NCBI GenBank assembly: GCA_965199935.1
Contig: CBDATD010000001.1
Span: 186,001 to 250,000, forward strand
Direction: 5' to 3'
DNA length: 64,000 nucleotides
Source: JAPPLG01 sp965199935
GTDB lineage: Bacteria > Bdellovibrionota > Bdellovibrionia > Bdellovibrionales > UBA1609
In this document: piece after piece, positions 40,320-48,112 of the stretch
Numbering within the stretch: position 1 is the stretch's first letter
Layout of the letters: each line of letters opens with the position of its first letter
Program-made: the position numbers and the translations under genes
The notes under the pieces: generated by a model
Seen by the model: only the letters and a program-made list of their open reading frames with translations
Databases searched by the model: none
Told to the model about the DNA's origin: nothing

Positions 40320-40820
40320 ATGAGAACACACAAGAACAAATCATCTGCCAAAAGGCAAATTATGGACAAGAAAATTCATGTATGGAAAAAGGTGCGAAAA
40401 ATGAAAGTACCTCCAAGTGGTTGGCTCAAAGCCGTGCGAGGAGCTTTGGGAATGAGTACTACTCAGTTGGCAAAAATACTGGGTGTTCAACATTCTTCTG
40501 TACTGAGACTTGAAAAAAGAGAAGCTCAAGGCAAAGCTTCCATTGAATCTTTGCGTAAAGCCGCTAGAGCCATGAACTGTACACTGTTGTACTCAATTGT
40601 TCCAAGCAGAGAATTTGAAAGTTTGGAAGATATTGTAAATAAGAGAGCAATGGCTTTAGCTCGTGAGCTAATGAAAAACGCAGAACATACAATGAGATTA
40701 GAAGCTCAGGGTTTGTCCAAAAGGGAAGTACAAATTCAAACTTCTCAACTTGCTAATGAATTAAAATCGAAAAGAGATCTTCGTATATGGAAAAATATGA
40801 AGTCAAGAACAAATAAATGA
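40320..40820 (+). CDS. mobile mystery protein A (XRE-type HTH)
   Basis: 166 residues from the ATG at 40320 (MRTHKNKSSAKRQIMDKK); the longer open frame upstream is antisense to a pilin. The helix-turn-helix is WLKAVRGALGMSTTQLAKIL then GVQHSSVLRLEKRE, followed by the conserved AARAMNCTLLYSIVP. The family is always paired with mobile mystery protein B and acts as the presumed antitoxin/repressor. Overlaps mmpB by 4 bases. A truncated copy lies at 57541-57647. Confidence 0.88.
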   Translation: MRTHKNKSSAKRQIMDKKIHVWKKVRKMKVPPSGWLKAVRGALGMSTTQLAKILGVQHSSVLRLEKREAQGKASIESLRKAARAMNCTLLYSIVPSREFESLEDIVNKRAMALARELMKNAEHTMRLEAQGLSKREVQIQTSQLANELKSKRDLRIWKNMKSRTNK

Positions 40821-41419
40821 ATCAATTTAAACCTACACATTCACATGGAAATACTCCTCTTGACCCTAATGAATTACGTGGTTTAATTCCCGATTATATT
40901 ACAACTTACGAGGAGCTAAATACAATAGAACAGGAAAATATTGTGGAGGCTATGAATTGGGCTTATCGTACACAACATTCGGATATTTTAAATATAACAT
41001 TTAATCACAAACTTCATAAGAAAATGTTTTATAAGGTATGGAAGTGGGCGGGTGCCGCCAGAACGACAGACAAAAATATCGGTGTTCATTGGACTCAAAT
41101 ACCAGCACAACTAAATGATGTGTTTGAAAATACAAAATATTGGATTGAAAACAACACTTATCCCTGGGACGAGTTAGCTGTTCGATTTCATCATAAATTG
41201 GTTTCTATTCATGTTTTCCCAAATGGAAATGGGAGGCACGCTCGATTAATGACTGACGTGCTTTTAAAGATCAATGATCAAAAAATATTTACTTGGGGTG
41301 CAAAAGATAATCAAGCTATTAATGATGTAGAAGGAAGGATTCGAAACTTGTATCTTTCTGCCCTTAAAGAGGCAGATTCTGGAAGTTTCTCTAAACTTAT
41401 CAAATTTGTAACTAGTTAG
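40817..41419 (+). CDS. mobile mystery protein B (Fic-domain protein)
   Basis: 200 residues. The N-terminus GNTPLDPNELRGLIPDYITT and the body WKWAGAARTTDKNIGVHW match the family. Fic motif HVFPNGNGRHAR (residues about 136-147): Asn stands where AMP-transferring Fic proteins have Asp/Glu, as in other family members. Fic proteins transfer nucleotide monophosphates to hydroxyls. Likely toxin of the pair. 169 bases (41075-41243) are identical, inverted, to 57290-57458. Confidence 0.9.
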   Translation: MNQFKPTHSHGNTPLDPNELRGLIPDYITTYEELNTIEQENIVEAMNWAYRTQHSDILNITFNHKLHKKMFYKVWKWAGAARTTDKNIGVHWTQIPAQLNDVFENTKYWIENNTYPWDELAVRFHHKLVSIHVFPNGNGRHARLMTDVLLKINDQKIFTWGAKDNQAINDVEGRIRNLYLSALKEADSGSFSKLIKFVTS

Positions 41420-41505
41420 CAGCGTACGCACTGATCACAATATAATCTAATTTCTCACCCATCAAAAACACATTATATATGGGTTTTACTAGAAAATACC
41501 CAACT

Positions 41506-41555
41506 ATAGATATACGAAATTGAATTTTGTATATCTATTATCTTGATAGATATAC
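41506..41555. repeat. ATAGATATAC inverted/direct repeat cluster
   Basis: ATAGATATAC (41506-41515), its complement GTATATCTAT (41529-41538), and a third copy (41546-41555). Between mmpB and the pilin1 terminator; the role is unclear (hairpin or operator). The 41420-41700 interval otherwise has only the terminator at 41625. Confidence 0.5.
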
Positions 41556-41624
41556 GATTTATTTGACAGATACATCTGACATCAATACAGCTTGCGAATT
41601 GATCTGATGTTTTCCACAAAGAAA

Positions 41625-41642
41625 GGAGAGCTTTCGCTCTCC
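41625..41642 (-). terminator. partial R element: terminator of pilin cassette 1
   Basis: GGAGAG-CTTTCG-CTCTCC stem; minus strand continues TTTCTTTG. Only this hairpin of the R element is present here. Confidence 0.7.
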
Positions 41643-41702
41643 CTTTTTCTTCACTAAGCTGTAGCCGAAACTAAATCAAACACAGCCTAAGTTGTTAAAA
41701 TA

Positions 41703-42392
41703 CTAACATCCAGAATCTGCTATCGCTCTGTTTGCAAACACTACATTATGCTCAGTTGATACAACCCCGTTATGATCGACTGAAACACCAAAGTAATTTT
41801 GGCCGGATAAGTGACCATACACTCCCATTTCATAGGATGATTCATCAACAATGCACGCCGTGTCTCCTGTTGTTTGAATCGTACCTTCATAACCTCTGAT
41901 CTGTGCATCTGCTAAAGCCATACCTGCATTTGAACAAGTTTCAGCACCAAATCCTATAAAGTTATGTTTTCCCGGACCCGTTCCAGTTAATGTATAACCT
42001 GTACAAGCTGTGTTACACGTTCCTGAAGTCGCGTAAATACCAACTACTCTGTCTGGACCAGGACAGGGGGTCCCTACGGTAGTTTCCCGACACCCATAAA
42101 GAGTTCCATTCAATCCATACAATTTACTGCTTACAAGAGATTCCATTCCAACATTGTTTATAGAAGCGTCAGGGGGGGTTGTTTCTCTTTGGCAGAATGA
42201 ATCCAACTCCACACCAAAGGCAAGTCAACCTTTATGAAGACCAAGTAAATCCGTTCTATATGCAGTTTTCTTAGCAGATTTCCTGTATTCATTATAAGCC
42301 GGGATTGCGATAGCCGCGAGCGTTCCCATAATGGCCACCACAACCATAAGCTCCACGAGGGAAAACCCTCTTTTGTTTTTTAACTTTTTCAT
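41703..42392 (-). pseudogene. type IV pilin-like gene (cassette 1), full length but interrupted by TGA at codon 56
   Basis: ATG at 42392 with AAAGGAG upstream. Class III prepilin leader KKLKNKRG, then FSLVELMVVVAIMG and TLAAIAIPAYNEYRKS (cleavage after RG), and 230 codons in all. Codon 56 (42225-42227) is TGA inside HKG-stop-LAFGVELDSFC, where cassettes 2 and 3 and the eroded duplicate at 56579 all have TGG. The body has SSKLYGLNGTLYG, KHNFIGFG, SSYEMGVYGHLSGQNYFG and a terminal Cys. A nonsense mutation is the simplest explanation. Confidence 0.85.
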
Positions 42393-42417
42393 ATTACTCT
42401 CCTTTTTAAATTAAGAA

Positions 42418-43000
42418 TTAAACACAAGTAGTGTTTGCATGAGCAGTAGTGTAAGCTCCTTCAGCCCTTTCCGTTACAACTCCATTATGATCAACTTGAG
42501 AACCTATAAAATTGTCACCAGAAATGTGTCCATATACCCCCATTTTGTAGGAAGATATATCAAGCTGACATTGTCCGTCTGTTGCTGTGTCATTGATATC
42601 AAGTCCCACTGGATTGACCACACTAGTACCGCAGTTGGCTGTTACTACCCCTCCAGGAAACCCAATAAAATTTTCTTTGCCAGGATTTTGAGTGCCAACC
42701 CAGCCTCCATTTTGAACTCCATCTATACTGGTGTCACAGTCCGTGGTGCCGTCTGTGCAGGTTGTTTGTGTACTGCAAGTGGAACCAGACAAACAAAACC
42801 CAGTGGCGTTTCCATAAAGTTTACTGGAAGCTAATGATTCCATTCCCACGTTGTTGATGCTGGCGTTAGTAGGTGCAGTCTCTCTCTCACAAAAAGAATC
42901 CAGCTCCACACCGAAGGCGAGCCAGCCTTTGTGAAGTGAAAGCAAGTCGGTTCTATAAGATGTTTTCTTCGCAGATTTCCTGTACTCATTATATGCAGTC
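42418..43000 (-). pseudogene. type IV pilin-like cassette 2, lacking the N-terminal signal/helix
   Basis: The readable body runs from AYNEYRKSAKKTSYRTDLLS to a terminal Cys: HKGWLAFGVELDSFC, SSKLYG, a variable Cys-rich centre, GKENFIGF, SSYKMGVYGHISGDNF, HANTTC. Upstream of the junction GACTGCATATAATGAG (ends at 43000) the sequence is unrelated AT-rich DNA with no ribosome site. The eroded duplicate at 56154 still has the complete N-terminus, so this copy lost it. Silent cassette candidate. Confidence 0.75.
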
Positions 43001-43128
43001 TCTACAAAAACAGCGAAAAATTATTAAAAATACATGAATTTTCAATGAAATATATTGATATTGGTTAGTAAAAGATTTTTTGACATTTAACTGAATATAT
43101 GGCAGTATGGCAATAGGGGTTGCGAGAC

Positions 43129-43413
43129 ATGATGAGGAAAACAACAATTTACATTGAGGAAAATGAGCTGGATGCTCTAAAAGCTCTTTCTATTGCTCAA
43201 AATAAGTCAGTGACGGAATTAATCAGACTTGGAGTCAAGAAGGTTTGTAAATCTGCTTCACGAGAAGAAACAAAAGTTATGGAAATGCTGGATAAGATTA
43301 GGAAAAACTCGAAAAAAAGAGGTTATTCTGGTAAAGAGGTTATGCGATTGGCTGTAAAAGCCCAAAAAGAAGCACGTAATGAGCGCAAAAAAAAGAAAGC
43401 TCGTTGTTCTTGA
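43129..43413 (+). CDS. RHH-type antitoxin of a PIN toxin pair
   Basis: 94 residues from ATG at 43129 (tandem ATGs; a TTG at 43120 is also open). The N-terminal MRKTTIYIEENELDALKALS then AQNKSVTELIRLGV is a ribbon-helix-helix DNA-binding domain; the C-terminus is basic and disordered, as in toxin-binding tails. Overlaps the toxin gene by 35 bases. A TTGACA at 43080-43085 may be the -35. The upstream AT-rich DNA separates it from pilin cassette 2. Confidence 0.8.
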   Translation: MMRKTTIYIEENELDALKALSIAQNKSVTELIRLGVKKVCKSASREETKVMEMLDKIRKNSKKRGYSGKEVMRLAVKAQKEARNERKKKKARCS

Positions 43414-43828
43414 TACTAATGTCATTGTGAGTGGTTTGTTGGATGGTGATAATATTTCTTATCCATTCAAAATCATTTCTGCATGGCTTGTTGGTAAATT
43501 GCAGGTGGCTATCAGTACAGAGTTGAGGCAGGAATTAAATCAAGTTCTTAATAAACCTTATATCAGTCGAATATTAGAGAATCAAAAACCTATCAAACCT
43601 ATTTTAGGCAGGTTATTCAATAAAGCATCTATGATTTTTCCAGAACCTATAGATGAAATAATTTTTCCGGATGAAACAGATCATTTTCTCCTAGAGCTTG
43701 CTATTACAGCTAAATCTGAAATTATTGTAACCGGCGATAAGGAGTTATTAGGTATTAAAAAAGTAAAAAATATCCGAATACTCGACCCAAGACAATTTTG
43801 TCAGAAATTCAAAATTGATAATCATTAG
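43379..43828 (+). CDS. PIN-domain toxin
   Basis: 149 residues. PIN signatures: LVVLDTNVIVSGLL (first acidic residue), TELRQELNQVL, and FPDETDHFLLELAITAKSEI followed by IVTGDKELL (catalytic Asp cluster). PIN toxins are Mg-dependent RNases. Paired with the overlapping RHH gene, the standard VapBC-like arrangement of the COG1569 type. Confidence 0.88.
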   Translation: MSAKKRKLVVLDTNVIVSGLLDGDNISYPFKIISAWLVGKLQVAISTELRQELNQVLNKPYISRILENQKPIKPILGRLFNKASMIFPEPIDEIIFPDETDHFLLELAITAKSEIIVTGDKELLGIKKVKNIRILDPRQFCQKFKIDNH

Positions 43829-43874
43829 TGGTTCCTTCAAATTAGAGATGTCAAAATGAAGCTAAAAGAAGCAT

Positions 43875-44032
43875 AAAAAGAAGATCTTTCGCCATCCTTC
43901 TGTATCATCTCAAGGGTGCAGTCCACTGCTTTCTTTTCAAAAAAGAAAAGGCCGGCTTGAGAGCCTCCCCCCGCCGGCCTTTTTCATCGGCTGTCGGACA
44001 TCAAAAACCGCATAGCTCATTATATGCAGGAC
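43875..44032. repeat. R element copy 4 joined to a pilin-cassette 5' junction (empty cassette)
   Basis: AAGATCTTTCGCCATCC, GGTGCAGTCCACTGCT, the GGCCGGC (43950-43956) / GCCGGCC (43973-43979) hairpin, then within 40 bases GCTCATTATATGCAGGAC (44015-44032), the reverse complement of the cassette junction TGCATATAATGAG. The pilin body is missing between the two ends. The same layout is seen at 59455-59540. Confidence 0.65.
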
Positions 44033-44059
44033 TTTCATTAACTTTCTATCTCTGATTTA

Positions 44060-44284
44060 TCATTGAACTGCACTTGAGGCGGCACAGAAAACTTGATTGG
44101 GTAACAATTGATCAAACTGAGAGGGGCTGTCAACACAATCGTATATGCCACAGGTTAAGTCATAACAATAGATTTTATGATACTAATATTTTGGATAGGT
44201 GTCAGAAATATTAGCTAATATTTTTGACAGGTGTTCAAAATAACCGGATTGAAGTGCTGTAGGATGAGGAATATTCTCTGTCTC
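44060..44284 (-). pseudogene. short coding-like remnant
   Basis: One minus-strand frame reads NIPHPTALQSGYFEHLSKIL...DTYPKY, stops at a TAG (44183), and continues in the same frame as YDLTCGIYDCVDSPSQFDQL...CAASSAVQ. It has no start and no recognised family; probably the tail of a displaced gene. The rest of 44033-44455 shows only small palindromes (for example AATATTAGCTAATATT near 44207). Confidence 0.3.
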
Positions 44285-44454
44285 TCAAAGAGGTAAAAGC
44301 GATAAGGGTTTTTTGTTAAAAATCGAAAAATGAGTCATTTCTGTACTCTGAAATTTTATAGATTTTGAGGTGATTTTGCTGTGATTTCACGGCACAATTC
44401 ACAGCAAAAAAATCACAATCTACCCAGAAACCCGTAACTTTCTTGAAAGAAAAA

Positions 44455-45702
44455 TTAATTCCATGAACTTAAAATAGCACTGGATTTTTGAATAGCTCGA
44501 TTTTTTATTTCATCAATGATCTTTTTATTACTCCATTTATCTTGTATTTCCTGAGCTAATCCAGAAATATTTTTTTGTATAGAACTGCATAGTTCCATAG
44601 AAACGTCTCTAAAAAACAAAAAAGGTATTTGTACATCTTGGGCAAATTGCTCCCAGTGAGATTTTTGAATATTATTTGCAGAATACTCATTTCCAATTTT
44701 CATTGCCAGATCTTTATTGATTTTAGGATATACAACGGTGGATAAAATATCATAAAAAGGAGCTAAATGGTAACGACCGTCTTCATGTATCAGCAAAGAT
44801 AAATTTTTAGCATGAGCATCACAATTGCCTATAATAAAATTATACACCACCCATTTTACTAATGCCGTTATATCATTGTGGGGATAAGAGCTGTTTTCCA
44901 TAATGAACTGAAAACATTTTTTTAAACTAACACAGCCGCCGTCTTTCTGGTATTTTTGTGAGGGCATGAGTCCAAGAGCCTGACAAAAATCCTCCTGGTG
45001 AAGCCTTTTTAAGCGGCTTTGCTCACTTTTTCGGTCGTATCTTTCAATAAGATAACAAAGGTGCTTGCCCGTATCGTAGATGTTTACATTTGGCACATTT
45101 AATCCAACTCTTTTAGCTAAAGTCATGCAGAATAATTCATTGATGACAGTACTTTTCCAAAGAATTGATGGGGGTTTCAAAATATGAGAGCTGGGTTTCC
45201 TGCCCATAGGTATATATATTTTGCCATTTTTAAAAAATACCGGAAGTTTTTCTTGTGCTCCAGCTAAAGACATTCGAGTGTTGTTATGCCCCATAATGAG
45301 GGGTGTATCAGCCCTATTATCAATCATATTGTTTAGCTGCTCATCAGATAATTCTTCATAAGAAGAATCTTGGGAAACAAATAAATGTTTTGGCAGAATA
45401 GACAAAGCACCTGCACATTCTCCTCCTATTTTTTCCAGTAAACCAAAGTAATTATCTTCAGAAACACCGTATTTTTTAGAAAGACGTTTTTTTAGCTCCT
45501 CTTCCGGAAGCAAGTTACAAAAAAAGATTTTAACTGCATCCGAAGAAAAAGGCTCCTTTTGAAGAGGCAGTCTTCTGGAAAGAGGCAGGGCATCTTGTTT
45601 ATTAAGCCAGCTTTCACTGTATTCAAACTGCATATTATCATTTTCCAGCCACAGCCGGCCTGTTAAATGATCATCCCAATAAACTTCTAGCAGTGTAGTC
45701 AT
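44455..45702 (-). CDS. HipA-family serine/threonine kinase (toxin)
   Basis: 415 residues. The N-terminal HipA_N region (VYWDDHLTGRLWLENDN) is followed by SLAGAQEKLPVFF (ATP-binding loop), CYLIERYDR, the catalytic loop NFIIGNCDAHAKNLSLL and the metal-binding APFYDILSTVVYP. HipA kinases phosphorylate translation components such as aminoacyl-tRNA synthetases and can cause dormancy; the target here is unknown. Its ATG overlaps the hipB-like stop by 4 bases. Confidence 0.92.
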   Translation of the reverse strand: MTTLLEVYWDDHLTGRLWLENDNMQFEYSESWLNKQDALPLSRRLPLQKEPFSSDAVKIFFCNLLPEEELKKRLSKKYGVSEDNYFGLLEKIGGECAGALSILPKHLFVSQDSSYEELSDEQLNNMIDNRADTPLIMGHNNTRMSLAGAQEKLPVFFKNGKIYIPMGRKPSSHILKPPSILWKSTVINELFCMTLAKRVGLNVPNVNIYDTGKHLCYLIERYDRKSEQSRLKRLHQEDFCQALGLMPSQKYQKDGGCVSLKKCFQFIMENSSYPHNDITALVKWVVYNFIIGNCDAHAKNLSLLIHEDGRYHLAPFYDILSTVVYPKINKDLAMKIGNEYSANNIQKSHWEQFAQDVQIPFLFFRDVSMELCSSIQKNISGLAQEIQDKWSNKKIIDEIKNRAIQKSSAILSSWN

Positions 45703-45959
45703 TGAATCTTTCTTAATTTACATACAAGTTGTATGCCAAAAATATGCATGACACGTAAAATGAGTTGAAGACTAAAGTGCTTGCTTTTTCCTGTTTCTAA
45801 TTCACTTAAAAATTTTGGCGCCACTCCACACAATCGAGCCGCTTGCTTCTGAGTCAGGTGACTCTCTTTTCTCACTTGCTGAATAACACTGCCAATATCC
45901 TGAATTGATTTGATTGTTTTTTGATCAAAAAAATGTTTTTGCTTACTTTTTTTGTTCAT
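45699..45959 (-). CDS. HipB-like XRE antitoxin
   Basis: 86 residues with a canonical helix-turn-helix: IQQVRKESHLTQKQAARLCG then VAPKFLSELETGKSKHFSLQ. Ribosome site AGAGG before the ATG. The protein should bind HipA and its own operator; three palindromes at 46026-46139, upstream of this start, are the best operator candidates. Co-translated with hipA. Confidence 0.88.
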   Translation of the reverse strand: MNKKSKQKHFFDQKTIKSIQDIGSVIQQVRKESHLTQKQAARLCGVAPKFLSELETGKSKHFSLQLILRVMHIFGIQLVCKLRKIQ

Positions 45960-46025
45960 TTCTTCCTCTAAATATGCCCATTCGACAATATTTCTGTTAT
46001 ATTTATGTATTAAAACTCAATATAA

Positions 46026-46139
46026 ATTACTAATCGGTAATATTTCATGAGAATTTATCAAAAAATCAGTTTTTATTACCAATCAGTAATATTTTAAGAA
46101 ATTTTACACAAAAACACCTTTTTATTACCAATCGGTAAT
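46026..46139. promoter_or_regulatory. three 16-bp palindromes at an exact 49-bp period upstream of hipBA
   Basis: ATTACTAATCGGTAAT (46026-46041), ATTACCAATCAGTAAT (46075-46090) and ATTACCAATCGGTAAT (46124-46139). The intervening DNA is also similar (each of the first two units ends in TTTTT), so it is a 49-bp tandem repeat. Likely HipB operators; recombination or iteron sites are alternatives because the integrase gene ends only 18 bases away. Confidence 0.75.
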
Positions 46140-46156
46140 ATTTTATTTTTTTAAAA

Positions 46157-47314
46157 TCAACACTTGCCCTGTGGGGATGTTGTTCCCAACAAATCAAAAA
46201 TCCTGCTGGTTTTTTGAGATGTATCCTTCGTCAATAGAGCAACAGTTTTGGCGTATCTTTCGGTCGTACGGCTTGATTTATGTCCTAAGCTTGCTTGAAC
46301 AGAGATCAAATCCTTTGTGGCAAGCAAGGCCATTGTTGCGTAAGAATGCCTTAAAATATGAGTTGAACGCCACGGCAAATTCAGAGATTTAAAGCCTCGA
46401 TTAAATATTTTTTGAATAGTGGAGTACAACAAGGGCTGTCCTGCACTTCTTCTAAAAAGCAGGTCATTTGTTGTGTCTTCTTTTCTCATATCTTTTAAAA
46501 TTTTTACTAAATCGTCCGGTAAAATAATCAAACGAACAGAAGCATTGGTTTTTGCTGTTTCCGCCAATTCAGGTTTTCTGGTGTGAAAATCCCATCGGAT
46601 GATTCTTATAATTCTAGTCGTTTGCTCCTCTAAATTAACAGCATCCCACTTTACGGCACAGGCTTCGCACACCCTAGTTCCTGTTAATAACATAAAAACA
46701 GCCAGCCTCCAGTAAACAGGCTCCTCATTTTCTCTGAGCCGCTTCAGCCACCTTCTAGCCTCTACGGGCCTCATAAAATAGTCAGGGCGTCTTGGAGGAA
46801 TTGATTTGTATAAACACGATTTTTTATGTTGTTTTGTGATGGGGATATTAAAACCTTCATCTACAAAGTTTTTATACCAGTTTAGAACAATGCCCAGAAG
46901 CTTTAACTCAAACCGAAAGGTTTTTCGATAAGAAAGGCCCGCTGTAGGCTGTCTTTTAAGCCAGTCAATCCAATTCTGAATATTCTTTGCGTTCAGTTGA
47001 TTCATCTTTACACTGTACAGTGAATCAAAATATTTGAGGCCGTTTACATAGGATTGCTGTGTGGGTTTTTGTAAAAGAGGAATAGCTTTTTTCTGAAAAA
47101 GATTTATGCAGTCAGAAAATAAAGTATTATTTTCTTTTTTTAGTTCAGAAGACTCCCATTCAAGAAATTTTCTTTTCTGTTCCTGCCATTGAACTGCTTC
47201 CCATTTTGATTCAAAAGTTTTGTAGCTAACGCGATTGCCTTTTAAATAAACCTGAGCTTGGTATCGAACTTGATTGACACCATTTTTCTTATGAACTCTT
47301 CTTATTACAGCCAT
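46157..47314 (-). CDS. tyrosine recombinase (phage-type integrase)
   Basis: 385 residues from the ATG at 47314, which has AAAGGAGG upstream; the longer frame from 47380 has no site. An arm-binding-like N-terminus (RVHKKNGVNQVRYQAQVYLK) and a SAM-like core precede the catalytic residues: Arg in LLTGTRVCEACAVKWD, His-x-x-Arg in HILRHSYATMALL, His in LGHKSSRTTERY and the Tyr in that motif. It lacks the IntI-specific region, so it is an island/phage integrase rather than an integron integrase. It probably brought in, or moves within, the island. Confidence 0.92.
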   Translation of the reverse strand: MAVIRRVHKKNGVNQVRYQAQVYLKGNRVSYKTFESKWEAVQWQEQKRKFLEWESSELKKENNTLFSDCINLFQKKAIPLLQKPTQQSYVNGLKYFDSLYSVKMNQLNAKNIQNWIDWLKRQPTAGLSYRKTFRFELKLLGIVLNWYKNFVDEGFNIPITKQHKKSCLYKSIPPRRPDYFMRPVEARRWLKRLRENEEPVYWRLAVFMLLTGTRVCEACAVKWDAVNLEEQTTRIIRIIRWDFHTRKPELAETAKTNASVRLIILPDDLVKILKDMRKEDTTNDLLFRRSAGQPLLYSTIQKIFNRGFKSLNLPWRSTHILRHSYATMALLATKDLISVQASLGHKSSRTTERYAKTVALLTKDTSQKTSRIFDLLGTTSPQGKC

Positions 47315-47437
47315 GACAGCCTCCTTTTGGTTAAAGAGGCTTTCTAAACTTTTAAAGTATCTTCTAGGAGAAATAATCACTTCAAGTTAGAGAAATACCT
47401 TGATTATCCTCAAAAAACTTGTTACAAGAAACGTCAG

Positions 47438-47821
47438 ATGGCAGAACCTCTCAAAAAACACATTGAGTACCTGAAGGAGAACGGCTTCACTGAACAGCAA
47501 GCTAGTGCTCTTATTTTCTTTCAAAAGGATTTTGTTGATAGTCATTTAGCCACGAAAGAAGATATCGCAATTATAAGAAAAGACATTGAAATTATAAGAA
47601 AAGATATTGAAACACTGCGAGTAGAAGGAAAAAGAGATATTGAGATGTTAAGAGCAGAAGGAAAAAGAGATATTGAGATGTTAAGGACAGAAGGAAAAAG
47701 AGATATTGAAATGGTAAAAAAAGAAATTGAGATGGTGAAAAAAGACTTAACCATTCGTCTCGGCAGTATTATGGTTGGTGGCATTGTTGTATTGAGCATC
47801 ATCACACAACTTCTCAATTAG
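47438..47821 (+). CDS. DUF1640-like coiled-coil membrane protein with 11-residue repeats
   Basis: 127 residues. The N-terminus YLKENGFTEQQASALIFFQK then SHLATKEDI is typical of the small coiled-coil proteins of this type. Three tandem EGKRDIEMLR units (33-bp period, about residues 62-95) extend the coil; a C-terminal helix (GSIMVGGIVVLSIITQLL) anchors it. Function unknown. Divergent from the integrase. Confidence 0.7.
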   Translation: MAEPLKKHIEYLKENGFTEQQASALIFFQKDFVDSHLATKEDIAIIRKDIEIIRKDIETLRVEGKRDIEMLRAEGKRDIEMLRTEGKRDIEMVKKEIEMVKKDLTIRLGSIMVGGIVVLSIITQLLN

Positions 47822-47974
47822 TAAAAATATTCATGGATCAAAAGACTCTTTGATTAGAGGAATTTCACTCACGTTTTGACCTCCATTATTTGGATATGGC
47901 CCTTTTTTGAAGATCAAAAACATTCCTTTGAGTAAAAGCATAAATACGCACGAGTGTTCATCTGTTAAGTAATC

Positions 47975-48060
47975 AAAGATTGCAATTGGGTGTAATTGGG
48001 TGAAAATGGGTGTACGGCAAAAATACAGAGTTTGGAAATTAATTCTGAAATTCTCTTACG
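47975..48060. repeat. GGGTGT-type direct repeat, left copy
   Basis: AATTGGGTGT-AATTGGGTG-AAAATGGGTGTA (47984-48014) followed by CGGCAAAAATACAGAG. A similar segment at 49471-49560 lies on the far side of the ATPase gene. Upstream of it, 47822-47975 shows no gene. Confidence 0.6.
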
Positions 48061-48112
48061 AAATAGCGATTTTTCACTTGATTATATTGTAAAAACGCCG
48101 TAAAAGTAAAAT

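Noticed and set aside
42225..42227. Genetic-code recoding (TGA = Trp) suggested by pilin 1 and the 3345 region
   Set aside because: The duplicate of pilin 1 has TGG at the same codon, TGA ends other genes normally, and the 3.3-kb region also contains TAA and TAG.
39414..43985. Integron with attC sites between pilin cassettes
   Set aside because: R elements lack convincing RYYYAAC/GTTRRRY core pairs, and the only recombinase (46157-47314) is phage-type without an IntI-like signature.
46026..46139. CRISPR array
   Set aside because: Only three palindromic units with related, not unique, spacers and no cas genes in the window.
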